From: Pasteurella oralis
GTDB lineage: Bacteria; Pseudomonadota; Gammaproteobacteria; Enterobacterales; Pasteurellaceae
Assembly (NCBI RefSeq): GCF_002850605.1
Contig: NZ_NXGB01000003.1
Span: 186,001 to 250,000 of the forward strand
Length of the DNA: 64,000 bases
Direction of reading: 5' to 3'
Positions 50,780 through 61,000 of the stretch are shown one piece after another. The notes below the pieces were generated by a model. It saw only the letters and a program-made list of their open reading frames with translations. It was not told the DNA's origin and ran no database searches. The translations under genes were made by a program, and so were the position numbers. Position 1 is the first letter of the stretch, and every line of letters begins with the position of its first letter.

Positions 50780-51994
50780 TTACTGACGATAAGTTCCTAA
50801 GAAACGTGCCAATTTACTTAATGCTTCTTCAATTTGATGAACATAAGGTAAAGTAACAATACGGAAATGGTCAGGAGAATGCCAGTTGAAACCACGTCCG
50901 TGCACGAGTAATACTTTTTCTTGGGTTAATAAATCAAACACCATTTTTTCATCATCATAGATATTAAATTTCTTAATATCAATTTTAGGGAACATATAAA
51001 GTGCACCTTGTGGTTTCACACAACTTATGCCTGGAATTTGATTGACTAGTTCATAAGCTTTATTGCGTTGTTCTAATAAACGCCCACCCGGTAAAATAAA
51101 TTCATTAATACTTTGATAACCACCAAGCGCAGTTTGGATCGCATGTTGCATTGGAACATTGGCGCATAAACGCATAGAAGCAAGCATATCTAAACCTTCA
51201 ATATAACCCGCCGCTGCTTTTTTAGGACCATTTAAAATCATCCAGCCTTGACGGAAACCTGCTACTCGATAAGCTTTTGATAAACCGTTGAATGTCACAG
51301 TTAATAAATCAGGCGCGAGGGCTGCTACATGATGGTGTATGGCATCGTCATACAAAATCTTATCGTAAATTTCATCTGCAAAAATGATTAAGTTATGCTG
51401 ACGTGCCACTTCAATAATATCTAACAATAATGCTTTACTGTAAACCGCACCTGTTGGATTGTTAGGATTAATAATCACAATGGCTTTAGTACGATGTGTA
51501 ATTTTGCTTTTAATATCAGCAATATCAGGGAACCAATTAGCTTCTTCATCACATAAATAATGTACAGCTTTACCACCAGAAAGTGTTGCCGCAGCGGTCC
51601 AAAGTGGATAGTCAGGCATTGGAATGAGCACTTCATCACCATCATTTAATAATGCTTGTAATGACATTGTGATCAGTTCGGAAACGCCATTGCCAATATA
51701 CACATCATTGACTGTTGCACCATGAATACCTTTCGATTGATAGTATTGCACAATAGCTTTACGTGCTGAATATAAGCCTTTAGAGTCACAATAGCCTTGC
51801 GCAGTTGGAAGATTGCGAATCACATCAACTAAAACTTCATCAGGTGCTTCAAATCCAAATGGCGCGGGGTTACCAATATTAAGTTTTAAAATTTTATGCC
51901 CTTCTTCTTCAAGACGAAGAGCTTCTTTATGCACTGGTCCACGAATATCGTAACAAACGTGTTCTAATTTATCTGATTTAGGAAAATGCACCAT
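50780..51994 (-). CDS. alaA: Alanine-synthesising aminotransferase
   Basis: This 404-residue PLP-dependent class I aminotransferase is close to E. coli AlaA (YfbQ). The PLP lysine lies in TFNGLSKAYRVAGFRQGW, and the segments IINPNNPTGAVY and FADEIYDKILYD are conserved. It converts pyruvate and glutamate to alanine and 2-oxoglutarate. It is divergent from the menaquinone genes, with a USS core in the promoter gap (52099-52107). Confidence 0.92.
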   Translation of the reverse strand: MVHFPKSDKLEHVCYDIRGPVHKEALRLEEEGHKILKLNIGNPAPFGFEAPDEVLVDVIRNLPTAQGYCDSKGLYSARKAIVQYYQSKGIHGATVNDVYIGNGVSELITMSLQALLNDGDEVLIPMPDYPLWTAAATLSGGKAVHYLCDEEANWFPDIADIKSKITHRTKAIVIINPNNPTGAVYSKALLLDIIEVARQHNLIIFADEIYDKILYDDAIHHHVAALAPDLLTVTFNGLSKAYRVAGFRQGWMILNGPKKAAAGYIEGLDMLASMRLCANVPMQHAIQTALGGYQSINEFILPGGRLLEQRNKAYELVNQIPGISCVKPQGALYMFPKIDIKKFNIYDDEKMVFDLLTQEKVLLVHGRGFNWHSPDHFRIVTLPYVHQIEEALSKLARFLGTYRQ

Positions 51995-52162
51995 GGGATT
52001 GACCTTATGTTTGCGCTGTAGGAATAAAGTTAGTTTAAAATAACGACACTTTACGCTTATTTGTGTAAGGAGAAAAGATTTTGTAAAACTTTCTATTAAA
52101 GTGCGGTAGAATTAACGTTTATTTTTAACTTATTTTTTTGCTAAAAACAATGCTTTTTCAAC

Positions 52163-53458
52163 ATGGATAATTTGCAAACAATTAAAGCACAGTTAATTAC
52201 TCTAATTAATGCTTATCAGCCGCGTGAAAATCAAGAGATCGCAGTTTTCCAAATTCACTCGACAACGCCTCTTTGTTTGTTGTCTTGGTTGAAATCGCAA
52301 CAAAGTTATCCCCAATTTTATCTGAATATTCGCGATGGTTCTTCAACTTGGGCATCTGTTGGGAAAGTTCGCTCATTTTCTGATGTGGCGTTAGCTGAAC
52401 AATTTGTGCAAACCTATGATTTATCATTAATTGGTGGCTTACAGTTTTATGGCGAAACCTTATTTGTATTACCTCGCCTTTTATTGCAACAAACGCCAAC
52501 AGGTTTAACGGTTACTTTATTTATTGATACTCAAGATTTTATTCAAGATAAACGGCTTGCCATTCATTGTTTAGAAACTTTTACAAAACAGACTGCACTT
52601 CAACCTGTTCAACAGCAAATTCACTTAGTCGCACAAAAAGCAAATCAAATAGAGTGGTGTCATTGGGTTGAATTAGGTTTACAAAAAATTCAGCAAGGTG
52701 AAGTGAGTAAAATTGTATTGGCTAATGAAAGTTGTTTTAAAACCTCTGAATTACTTAATCCAAATGATTTTTTGGCAGAAAGTGAAAAATACAATTTAGG
52801 CTGTTACCACTTTTTATTCGCTGAAAGTGAAAAGCGTGCTTTTATTGGTTCAAGCCCAGAGCTGTTGTATCGTCGTCAAGGATTATGTCTCAAAACCGAA
52901 GCACTTGCTGGCACTGCTTTTATGGGAGATGATGTGGAACAGAATCAACAGCAAAGTGATTGGTTATTGCACGATAAGAAAAATGAATATGAAAATCAGT
53001 TGGTTGTAGAAGGGATTTGTCAAAATTTACAACCCTTTGTACAACAAATTGTGGTTGAGGGTGTCGAACTAAAAAAGTTGCGTAAAGTACAACATTTAAG
53101 ACGTAAGATCTCAGCTGAACTAAAAGCAGGGTGTGGCGATAAAGATGTACTTTTAGCCATTCACCCTACTGCGGCAGTAGCAGGTTTACCACAACTGGAA
53201 GCAAAGCAAGTATTACGAAATTTAGAAAATTTCGACCGCACTTGGTATGCTGGGACACTTGGATTTATGAATGCCTCACAGGCGGATTTCTGTGTCACAA
53301 TTCGTTCTGCTTTTATTGAACAAGTAGAAAACTATAGCCAATTATGTGTTTTTGCTGGTGCGGGGATTGTTGAAGGCTCAGTACCACTGTTAGAATGGAT
53401 AGAAATTGAGCATAAAGCTGCAGGCTTAGTTTCATTATTGCAACAGAATCAATTATAA
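52163..53458 (+). CDS. menF: Menaquinone-specific isochorismate synthase
   Basis: This 431-residue enzyme converts chorismate to isochorismate. The C-terminal catalytic domain holds the chorismate-binding motifs GEVSKIVLANES, GSSPELLYRRQGLCLKTEALAG, HPTAAVAGLP and FAGAGIVEGS. It is the first gene of menFDH. No clear ribosome-binding site precedes ATG 52163. A reverse USS core lies at 53235-53243. Menaquinone is the donor for Nrf nitrite respiration. Confidence 0.92.
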   Translation: MDNLQTIKAQLITLINAYQPRENQEIAVFQIHSTTPLCLLSWLKSQQSYPQFYLNIRDGSSTWASVGKVRSFSDVALAEQFVQTYDLSLIGGLQFYGETLFVLPRLLLQQTPTGLTVTLFIDTQDFIQDKRLAIHCLETFTKQTALQPVQQQIHLVAQKANQIEWCHWVELGLQKIQQGEVSKIVLANESCFKTSELLNPNDFLAESEKYNLGCYHFLFAESEKRAFIGSSPELLYRRQGLCLKTEALAGTAFMGDDVEQNQQQSDWLLHDKKNEYENQLVVEGICQNLQPFVQQIVVEGVELKKLRKVQHLRRKISAELKAGCGDKDVLLAIHPTAAVAGLPQLEAKQVLRNLENFDRTWYAGTLGFMNASQADFCVTIRSAFIEQVENYSQLCVFAGAGIVEGSVPLLEWIEIEHKAAGLVSLLQQNQL

Positions 53459-53471
53459 ATAGGGAACAATT

Positions 53472-55178
53472 ATGTCAATAAGCGTATTTAATCGTTGTTG
53501 GTCAAAAGTGATTTTAGAGACCCTTGTACGCCAAGGGGTATCGCATTTTTGTATTGCCCCTGGTTCTCGTTCAACCCCTTTAACTTTAGAAGCTGTGCGT
53601 TTACAAGAAAGTCAACGTGTGACTTGTCATACTCATTTTGATGAACGTGGCTTAGGCTTTTTTGCTTTAGGACTCGCTAAAGCAAGTAAAAAACCCGTTG
53701 CCGTGATTGTGACGTCGGGGACTGCGGCGGCAAATTTATACCCTGCAATTATTGAAGCTCGCCAAACGGGTATCAATTTGGTTATTTTAACTGCGGATCG
53801 CCCGCTTGAGTTACTTGAATGTGGCGCAAATCAGGCTATCTTGCAGCAAAATATGTTTGCGGATTATCCAGTTGCCGCTATTAATTTACCCAAACCAAGC
53901 CAAGACTATTCTGCACATTGGTTGATCTCAACTTTAGATCAAGCTTGTTATCAACAAAAACATCAAACTGGTGTTATTCATATTAATGTGCCTTTTGCGG
54001 AACCTTTGTATGAGGCTAGCAATGATGCTGTGGATAGCCATCCATGGCTAGAAAATATTCATCGTTGGCTAACTCAGCAAAAACCTTGGATTGTACAGCA
54101 ATCAGACCAAAAAGAAGTATTAATGCATGCGAATTGGGATCATTGGCGTACAATGCGTGGCATTATTGTGGTTGGTCGCTTGTCCACTGAACAAACTATG
54201 GGGATTATGGCTTGGGCAAGTACAATGGGCTGGATTGCATTAACTGATATTCAATCCAGTGTGGAAGCTAGCTTGCCTTATGCTGATATTTGGCTTGCAA
54301 ATCAAACAGTGAAGCAAAAATTGTTACAAGCTGATATCGTGATTCAGTTTGGTTCTGGTTTTATCAGTAAACGTATTAACCAATTTTTAGCTGAGTTCAA
54401 GAGTGAATATTGGATTGTAGAACACAGTGAGCGTCTAGTTGATCCTATCCACCATGCGCATACACGTTTTAATGCAAAAGTTCATCATTGGTTACGAGCG
54501 CATCCGCCGCTACGTCAAAAACCATGGTTGCTCGAACCATTAGCGCTTTCTAAATTCTGTGCAAGCTTTATTGAAAAACAAGTAGGTGGGAATTTAAATG
54601 AAGCTTCTTTAGCACATCATGTTGATCGCATTTTGCCAAATAATGGGATTTTATTTTTAGGCAACAGCTTATTTGTCCGTTTAGTTGATGCTCTTGCCAA
54701 ATTACCCGAAGGTTACCCAATTTACACTAATCGTGGTGCAAGTGGTATTGATGGTTTATTAGCCACTGCAGCAGGTGTTGGTATTGGTGCGAATCAGCCC
54801 GTAGTGGCAATTTTAGGTGATCTCTCTGCTTTATATGATATCAATTCGCTGGCTTTATTTAAAAAAGTCACTCAGCCAACGATCATTTTTGTGATCAATA
54901 ATAATGGTGGCGCAATTTTTGATATGCTTCCTGTGGATACAGAGGTAAAAGATAAGTATTACCGTATGCCACATCATTTAGAGTTTTCTCATTTAGCTCA
55001 AACTTTTGATCTCAAATACGCTCGCCCTTACACATGGGCCGATTTAGGTGCAGTATTAAAAATGGCTTATTCACGTCGTGAAACTACATTAATCGAAATA
55101 AAAGTAGGACCGAGTGATGGAAGTAATATTTATAAACGTCTCATTGAGCAAATTAGTTATGCTGTCATCGGTGATTAA
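53472..55178 (+). CDS. menD: SEPHCHC synthase MenD
   Basis: This 568-residue thiamine-diphosphate enzyme joins 2-oxoglutarate and isochorismate to form SEPHCHC. The N-terminal TPP domain has HFDERGLGFFALGLAKAS and the C-terminal domain has the Mg-TPP motif GDLSALYDINSLALFKKV. The length is typical. It lies 13 bases after menF and is followed by menH. Confidence 0.95.
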   Translation: MSISVFNRCWSKVILETLVRQGVSHFCIAPGSRSTPLTLEAVRLQESQRVTCHTHFDERGLGFFALGLAKASKKPVAVIVTSGTAAANLYPAIIEARQTGINLVILTADRPLELLECGANQAILQQNMFADYPVAAINLPKPSQDYSAHWLISTLDQACYQQKHQTGVIHINVPFAEPLYEASNDAVDSHPWLENIHRWLTQQKPWIVQQSDQKEVLMHANWDHWRTMRGIIVVGRLSTEQTMGIMAWASTMGWIALTDIQSSVEASLPYADIWLANQTVKQKLLQADIVIQFGSGFISKRINQFLAEFKSEYWIVEHSERLVDPIHHAHTRFNAKVHHWLRAHPPLRQKPWLLEPLALSKFCASFIEKQVGGNLNEASLAHHVDRILPNNGILFLGNSLFVRLVDALAKLPEGYPIYTNRGASGIDGLLATAAGVGIGANQPVVAILGDLSALYDINSLALFKKVTQPTIIFVINNNGGAIFDMLPVDTEVKDKYYRMPHHLEFSHLAQTFDLKYARPYTWADLGAVLKMAYSRRETTLIEIKVGPSDGSNIYKRLIEQISYAVIGD

Positions 55179-55232
55179 ATAACCGCTTAGTAAAATGCAC
55201 GTATTATGTGAGTATTTTAATAAGGATATGTC

Positions 55233-55964
55233 ATGCCTATACTTGTTTTCTTACATGGTTTACTTGGGAGCAGCGATGACTGGCAAAAAGTCATTGAAAA
55301 CTTACCGCACTTTTCTTGCCTTGCGCTTGACCTCCCTTTTCATGCTAAGGCAAAACATCATCATGTTAACAACTTTGAAGACACTTGCGATTACCTTACC
55401 CTACAACTTAACAACAACGTAGGTGATAAACCTTATTACCTCATTGGTTATTCACTTGGCGGTCGGATTGCCTTGTATTACGCGTTACAATATCTCAAGG
55501 CAAACACTACATTACAAGGGTTAATTTTAGAGGGAGCCCATCTAGGATTAACGTCGGAGCAGGAAAAGCAAGCACGTTGGCAACATGACCGATCTTGGGC
55601 GCAACGTTTTCGTACTGAACCTGTAACAACGGTACTTAATGCATGGTATCAGCAACCTGTTTTTGATGATTTAACTGAAACAGAACGTACTATATTAATT
55701 GAAAAGCGAGCAGAACATTGTGGCAATAATATCGCTAATATGCTACTTGCAACCAGTCTTGCTAAACAACCTGATTTCCGTCAGAAAATCCAGACAACAT
55801 CGCTACCCATTCATTATTTTTGTGGTGAAAAAGACCACAAGTTTAAACAACTCGCCTTAGCAGCACAGTTAGATCTCACCTTGATTAAAGACGCAGGGCA
55901 TAATACACATCTAGAAAAAAGCCAACGATTTGCCGAAATGATACAAAAAAAGATTATTTTTTAA
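55233..55964 (+). CDS. menH: SHCHC synthase MenH
   Basis: This 243-residue alpha/beta hydrolase removes pyruvate from SEPHCHC. The nucleophile motif is GYSLGGR, the oxyanion/opening loop is FLHGLLGSSDDW and the histidine lies in DAGHNTHLEKS. AAGGAT precedes the ATG. The start is 54 bases after menD. A reverse USS core lies at 55304-55312. menC and menE are not in the window. Confidence 0.9.
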   Translation: MPILVFLHGLLGSSDDWQKVIENLPHFSCLALDLPFHAKAKHHHVNNFEDTCDYLTLQLNNNVGDKPYYLIGYSLGGRIALYYALQYLKANTTLQGLILEGAHLGLTSEQEKQARWQHDRSWAQRFRTEPVTTVLNAWYQQPVFDDLTETERTILIEKRAEHCGNNIANMLLATSLAKQPDFRQKIQTTSLPIHYFCGEKDHKFKQLALAAQLDLTLIKDAGHNTHLEKSQRFAEMIQKKIIF

Positions 55965-56306
55965 TCTGTTTGACCTTTAATTTAATGTTGTTTTTCTAAA
56001 CGCTTAATTTATTTGCTGACGATTTCATTTATTATGATTATAATAAATGTGATTTATTTGATTTATCGCAATGATTAATTAATCATTTTTTCTGAAAATA
56101 ATCATCTCATCTAAATTCAATAGGTTACCATCATTTCTTGGTAAGACTTTATTATCAAATGAAACGTATTTATTTTTTATTCTTTTAGCTATTTTATTGT
56201 TTTATTTTTGTTCAATTTTATATTTTATACTGGTACGATCAGCTGCCTAAATATATTTCATTTTTTTGTAGTAAAATTTCACCCTTCGTTAAAATATGGA
56301 GATTTT
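55965..56306 (+). promoter_or_regulatory. Long AT-rich leader of the lspB-pfhB locus
   Basis: This 342-base gap is strongly AT-rich. It contains a perfect 10-bp inverted repeat (56026-56049, listed separately). A ribosome-binding GGAG at 56298-56301 serves lspB. No clear menH terminator and no consensus promoter could be fixed by eye. Confidence 0.45.
56026..56049. repeat. 10-bp perfect inverted repeat upstream of lspB
   Basis: CATTTATTAT-GATT-ATAATAAATG. The arms are exact complements with a 4-base spacer. It lies about 258 bases upstream of the lspB start. It resembles an operator for a dimeric regulator; AT content and lack of a T-run make a terminator unlikely. Confidence 0.6.
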
Positions 56307-58028
56307 ATGAGACGACATCAATATAGGAAATTAAATCCTTTCTTTTGGGGTTGTTCTACCACCATTCTTTTAGTTTATTCAGCAATCGCTCATACCAATG
56401 AACTAAATCCATTGACACAAGAGTTATTGCTATTGAAAAACAAACAACAATTTGAAAATGTTGATGCCAACTTTAAAAAAGCGCAACAGTTTTTAGAAGA
56501 TAAGCAAGTTGCTGAAGAAAACGCGTTTTCTCACCTTGATGCAGCCACTACGGCTAAACACAAAATCACTAGCATATCCGTTGATCTTGCTAGTGAAAAC
56601 ATATCACTTGATTTTGGTGATGTCATCCAGGCTTATCAAGGTCAACCACTTTCAGCGAATGTTGTTTTTCAGTTGGTTAAAGAACTAACTGAAGTCGTTT
56701 ATCGCTCTGGTTATGTCACTAGCGCAATTGGCTTAAAGAACACCAATATTAAAAATGGTGATCTTGAGTTTGTCGTACTCTGGGGCAAAGTGAAGGAGAT
56801 ATTAGTTGAAGGTGAAAAGCCAAAAGGTTTTAGAGATAACGCCATGGTCTCTGTATTACCTAATTTAAAAGATAAAGTTTTACGCATTTACGACATCGAT
56901 CAGCTAGTTGAAATATTAAACACAACGAATAAAACAGCTAAAGTGAATGTTGTTGCAAGTGAAGAAAAAAGTATTTCAGATTTGAATATTCAAAGACAAC
57001 GTTCTTTTTTTCCTGACTTAACTCTCGGTTTTAATAATTCGGGCACAGAAAGCAATGCTAATGGTCGTAATCAAGTCACAGCAAATGTTTCATGGAGTGA
57101 TTTATTCGGAACGAATGATCGTTGGAATTTTTCAACAGGTTATAGATTGTATAAAGATAAACGAGCTAATCAACAACGTAATTATGCCTTGTCTTATATT
57201 CAACCTTTTTCTTTTTCAACATTAGAACTTAAAGTATCAGAGTCAGAATATAAAAAAGCATTACAAGGAATTGATACTTATTTTTCAGAAGGAAAAACTC
57301 AAACAGCAACGGTAAAATTATCAAATACTTTATTACGCAATAAAGAAACTATTCTATCGATTTATGGTGAGTTGGAGTTCAAGAAACGTTTAAGTTACTT
57401 TGCGGATATTTTGATTGGTAATTATCATAATTATAAAGCAAATTTAGGTGTCTCTTATGTGACAAATTTAGGTTATGGTAAATTATATAGTGACATTTCA
57501 TATTCAAATGGTTTGCGCTGGTTTGGCGCGGATCGCTCTGCTTATGATTCAACTCGCGAAAAAACATTAAGATTATTTTCAGGGAGTATCAACTGGTATC
57601 GCCCTTTTTCACTTTTTAACCATCAAATGAATTATCAAATGCGAATTGGTGCACAATATAGCTTCGATAGTTTGTACTCAGAAAATCAATTTTCTATTGG
57701 TGACGAATATACGGTCAGAGGATTTAAAGGTAGTGCAGCCTCAGGTGATCACGGTGCTTATTTATCGCAAACGTTGACTGTTCCTTTTTATCCACAAAAA
57801 GTTTATCTCTCTCAAATCTCACCTTTTTTGGGATTTGATATTGGTAAAGTTCACTTGAAGCAAACTCATAAAATGGACACGCTAGCAGGTACAGCTTTAG
57901 GAGTGAAAGCACAAGTGAATCGACTAGCATTGTCGTTGACATATGCAAAGCCACTTAATCACGTTCGTAACGTTGATGCCCGTAATAGCAAACCTGTTTA
58001 TTACTTTAGTGGCTCAGTTTCTTTTTAA
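56307..58028 (+). CDS. lspB: Haemolysin/FHA secretion transporter, TpsB family
   Basis: This 573-residue outer-membrane transporter exports the neighbouring filamentous haemagglutinin. It has an N-terminal signal region, POTRA sequence at about residues 88-175 ([10 protein letters not shown] through EGEKPKG), and an Omp85-type barrel ending in Phe (GSVSF). The conserved VRGF motif at about residue 469 ([11 protein letters not shown]) sits in the pore loop. ATG 56307 is set by GGAG; the open frame extends upstream to 56208 without support. pfhB starts 27 bases downstream. Confidence 0.92.
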   Translation: MRRHQYRKLNPFFWGCSTTILLVYSAIAHTNELNPLTQELLLLKNKQQFENVDANFKKAQQFLEDKQVAEENAFSHLDAATTAKHKITSISVDLASENISLDFGDVIQAYQGQPLSANVVFQLVKELTEVVYRSGYVTSAIGLKNTNIKNGDLEFVVLWGKVKEILVEGEKPKGFRDNAMVSVLPNLKDKVLRIYDIDQLVEILNTTNKTAKVNVVASEEKSISDLNIQRQRSFFPDLTLGFNNSGTESNANGRNQVTANVSWSDLFGTNDRWNFSTGYRLYKDKRANQQRNYALSYIQPFSFSTLELKVSESEYKKALQGIDTYFSEGKTQTATVKLSNTLLRNKETILSIYGELEFKKRLSYFADILIGNYHNYKANLGVSYVTNLGYGKLYSDISYSNGLRWFGADRSAYDSTREKTLRLFSGSINWYRPFSLFNHQMNYQMRIGAQYSFDSLYSENQFSIGDEYTVRGFKGSAASGDHGAYLSQTLTVPFYPQKVYLSQISPFLGFDIGKVHLKQTHKMDTLAGTALGVKAQVNRLALSLTYAKPLNHVRNVDARNSKPVYYFSGSVSF

Positions 58029-58055
58029 TATTTTAAGTTGAAGGATTAACTTATT

Positions 58056-61000
58056 ATGAATAAAAATCGTTATAAACTTATTTTTAGTAAATCAAAAGGT
58101 TGTCTAGTCCCTGTTGCTGAATGTATTAAATCAGCAGTAAACAATGGCTCATCAGATAGTCTTTCAGAAGCGGATGCGGAGGAACCTCCCCTCGTTGAAC
58201 AACATGATTTATCCGCCCTTTCATTGCTAATTAAAACCGCACTTAATCCAGTTTCCTCCGTTATGCAATTAACATGGAAACAGTTTTCGATTTTGTTACT
58301 TACGGTTGCAACAGTACCTGCGTTAGCTCAAGAGCAAGAAAAAAATAATGTTGTTGTTCAAGATGAAAATGGAAAAGCACTATTAACGGAAATTAAAGAT
58401 GGGAATAATTTCATAAAATTAGATAATAATAACTCAACATCTAATGACAAAACAAAATTGTATGAAACATCAAATAAAGTTATTGTTATTGATATCGCAA
58501 AACCTAATGGTAAGGGAATTTCAGATAACCGTTTTCAGAAATTTAGTATTGAGAATGGTGCAGTCTTTAAGAATAATAAAGCTCAACAGAAATCTGCATT
58601 GGTTGGATATTTAGAGGGAAATACCAATTTAACTGAACAAGAAGCTAAAGTTATTTTAAATCAAGTCAAAGGATCTGAGTTAAGTAAAATTGAGGGGGCT
58701 CTTGAAGTTCTAGGACAAAAAGCGGATTTGGTAATTGCGAACCAAAATGGAATTACATTAAATGGTGTACAAACTATTAATACTGATCGTTTTGTTGCTA
58801 CTACTAGTAAAGAAATTGATCCTTCTAAAATGATCTTGGATGTAGAACAAGGGAAAGTCACCATTGATGTGAATGGATTTGCAACAGATGGTTTGAAATA
58901 TTTAGATATTGTTGCGAAGACTATTGAGCAAAAAGAAGCCATTACAAATAAAGATAAAACTAAGAAGGCAGAAACAGAAATTACTTTTATTGCAGGTAAA
59001 AGTAAATATGATTTTGATAAACGTGAAGTTGTAAAAGACTCTAATAGCACCAGTTCCACTGACATTGCAATTACTGGCGCAAGTACTGGAGCGATGCATG
59101 GCAAAAACATCAAGTTAATTGTCACGGATAAAGGTGCTGGAGTAAAACACGACGGGATTATTTTATCTGAAGAAGACATCCATATTGAAATTCATGATGG
59201 TGATGTTGAATTAGGTAATACACAGCAAATTGCTGAAACAGACAATGCTAAAAAAGTGCATGCTAAAAAAGCCGTTAAAATTACAAACAGCAACCGCACT
59301 ATTATTGGTAGTGAAGTGAAAGCAGATAGTGTGGAGATTAAAGCAAAGGAAACTACACTAAGAAAAAATACGAAAGTGAGTGCGAAGTCTGCAAAAATCG
59401 ATGCACAAAAGTCAATAAAAGTTGAAGAAGATGCAAAACTGGTTGCAACAAAAGCTGATATAAAAACAGCAACTTTAACTAATGACGGTCGTATTTATGG
59501 ACGTGAAGTTGATATTGATGCTAATAATTTAGCAAATAATAAAGAGATTTATTCAGAGAGCAAATTAAAAATTAAAACCAAAGGTAAAAGTTTTTCCGTT
59601 TTTGAAGAGAATAAACATAAGCCTATTACATTAGTGAAAGAAGAAGCCAGTTTAAATACAGGTTTTGTGAATAAAGGAGTTATTAGTAGTAAGGGGGATG
59701 CAGAATTAACATTTAAAGATAAAACCAGTTTTATCAGCCGTGGTAATAACTTCATTAATGCTCGCGATAATCTAAAAATTAATGCTGAAAATGTAGAAAT
59801 TGCGAAAGATGATGATGTTCAGTTGAGTGCTAATATTGAAATCAATGTCGCTGCCAATTTTGTCAATTATGGTACGCTAGCCAGTGGTCAGGCACTGAAA
59901 ATTTCTTCTCAAGGTGGCAACATTTATAACGTTGGGGGGATTTTAGGCGCTGCTAGCTCACTGAGTTTATTTGCTAAAAAAGCTAACAGTGATAATACGG
60001 GTAACATCATTAACCAAGCTAATTCCTTATTGCATACTAATGGTCAGATGAATTTAGAAGCTGATCGTTTAGTGTATAACCTCGGTAACATTTTTTCTAA
60101 ACAAAAAATGCTGATCAAGGCACACGAATTAGTTAATGATGTACAGTTATCTGGTGGAGCTGAAACAACAGGACCAGATGGAAGAATCCCTCCATTATAT
60201 CGACGCAGTAATATCGCAAACCATGGTTGGCACAACAATTTCTATAATTTAGAAATGAACTTAACTGAATTAGGCAAATCTACAGTTAAAGTAGAGAATA
60301 TGGGTTATATCCGTTCAGAAGGTGATTTAGAATTTATTAGTGGTAAAGGGGATAAATCCACTTTGAGAATGATTAACCATGGGGTGATTAATGTCAAAGG
60401 TACTTTGAATTCTGATGCCGATGAAATTGATAACTCAATGGTTGGGTTAGATGCTAACCTGCTTACGTCTTTCTTTAAACAGCCAGCTAATATTACATTT
60501 TATTACCAGCCAAAAGCGCGTTTTTTGTTAACCGCACTTTCAGGTAAAGCAAGTCGTAAGTTTGAGTCATTAGAAGCCTTTTTAGATGCTTTGTTAAGTC
60601 CAAATACGATTTTAACTTCCAGTAGCTACCATGCAGATAATGCTCAAGCAACATTATTACTAAAAGAAATCAACTCACCTACATTTAAACAGGCAATGGG
60701 GTTAGTGTTTGGAGCTGGGTGGCAACAAAAGTCTCATAATGAACTGTCTAAACGCTGGCGTGAGTTTAAAGAAAAACAAGATGTCAGTTTTGTATATCGT
60801 CCAGAGCAAAAAGCGAAAATTCTTGCCTCTAAATTAGGGGGAAAAATCTCCACATTACAAAATGGAGAGTATTCAGAACGTGGGCAATTCTCAGAAACTA
60901 TTCAAATTGGTAAACACGTAATTGAGTTACCAAAAGCAGAATTTAGACCTCAGATTGCTGAAGACGAGTCTTTAGATGATAACGGTATTGATCTTTCTAC

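Noticed and set aside
55195-55422. Open frame starting in the menD-menH gap
   Set aside because: It overlaps the start of menH in another frame, has no ribosome-binding site and no family match.
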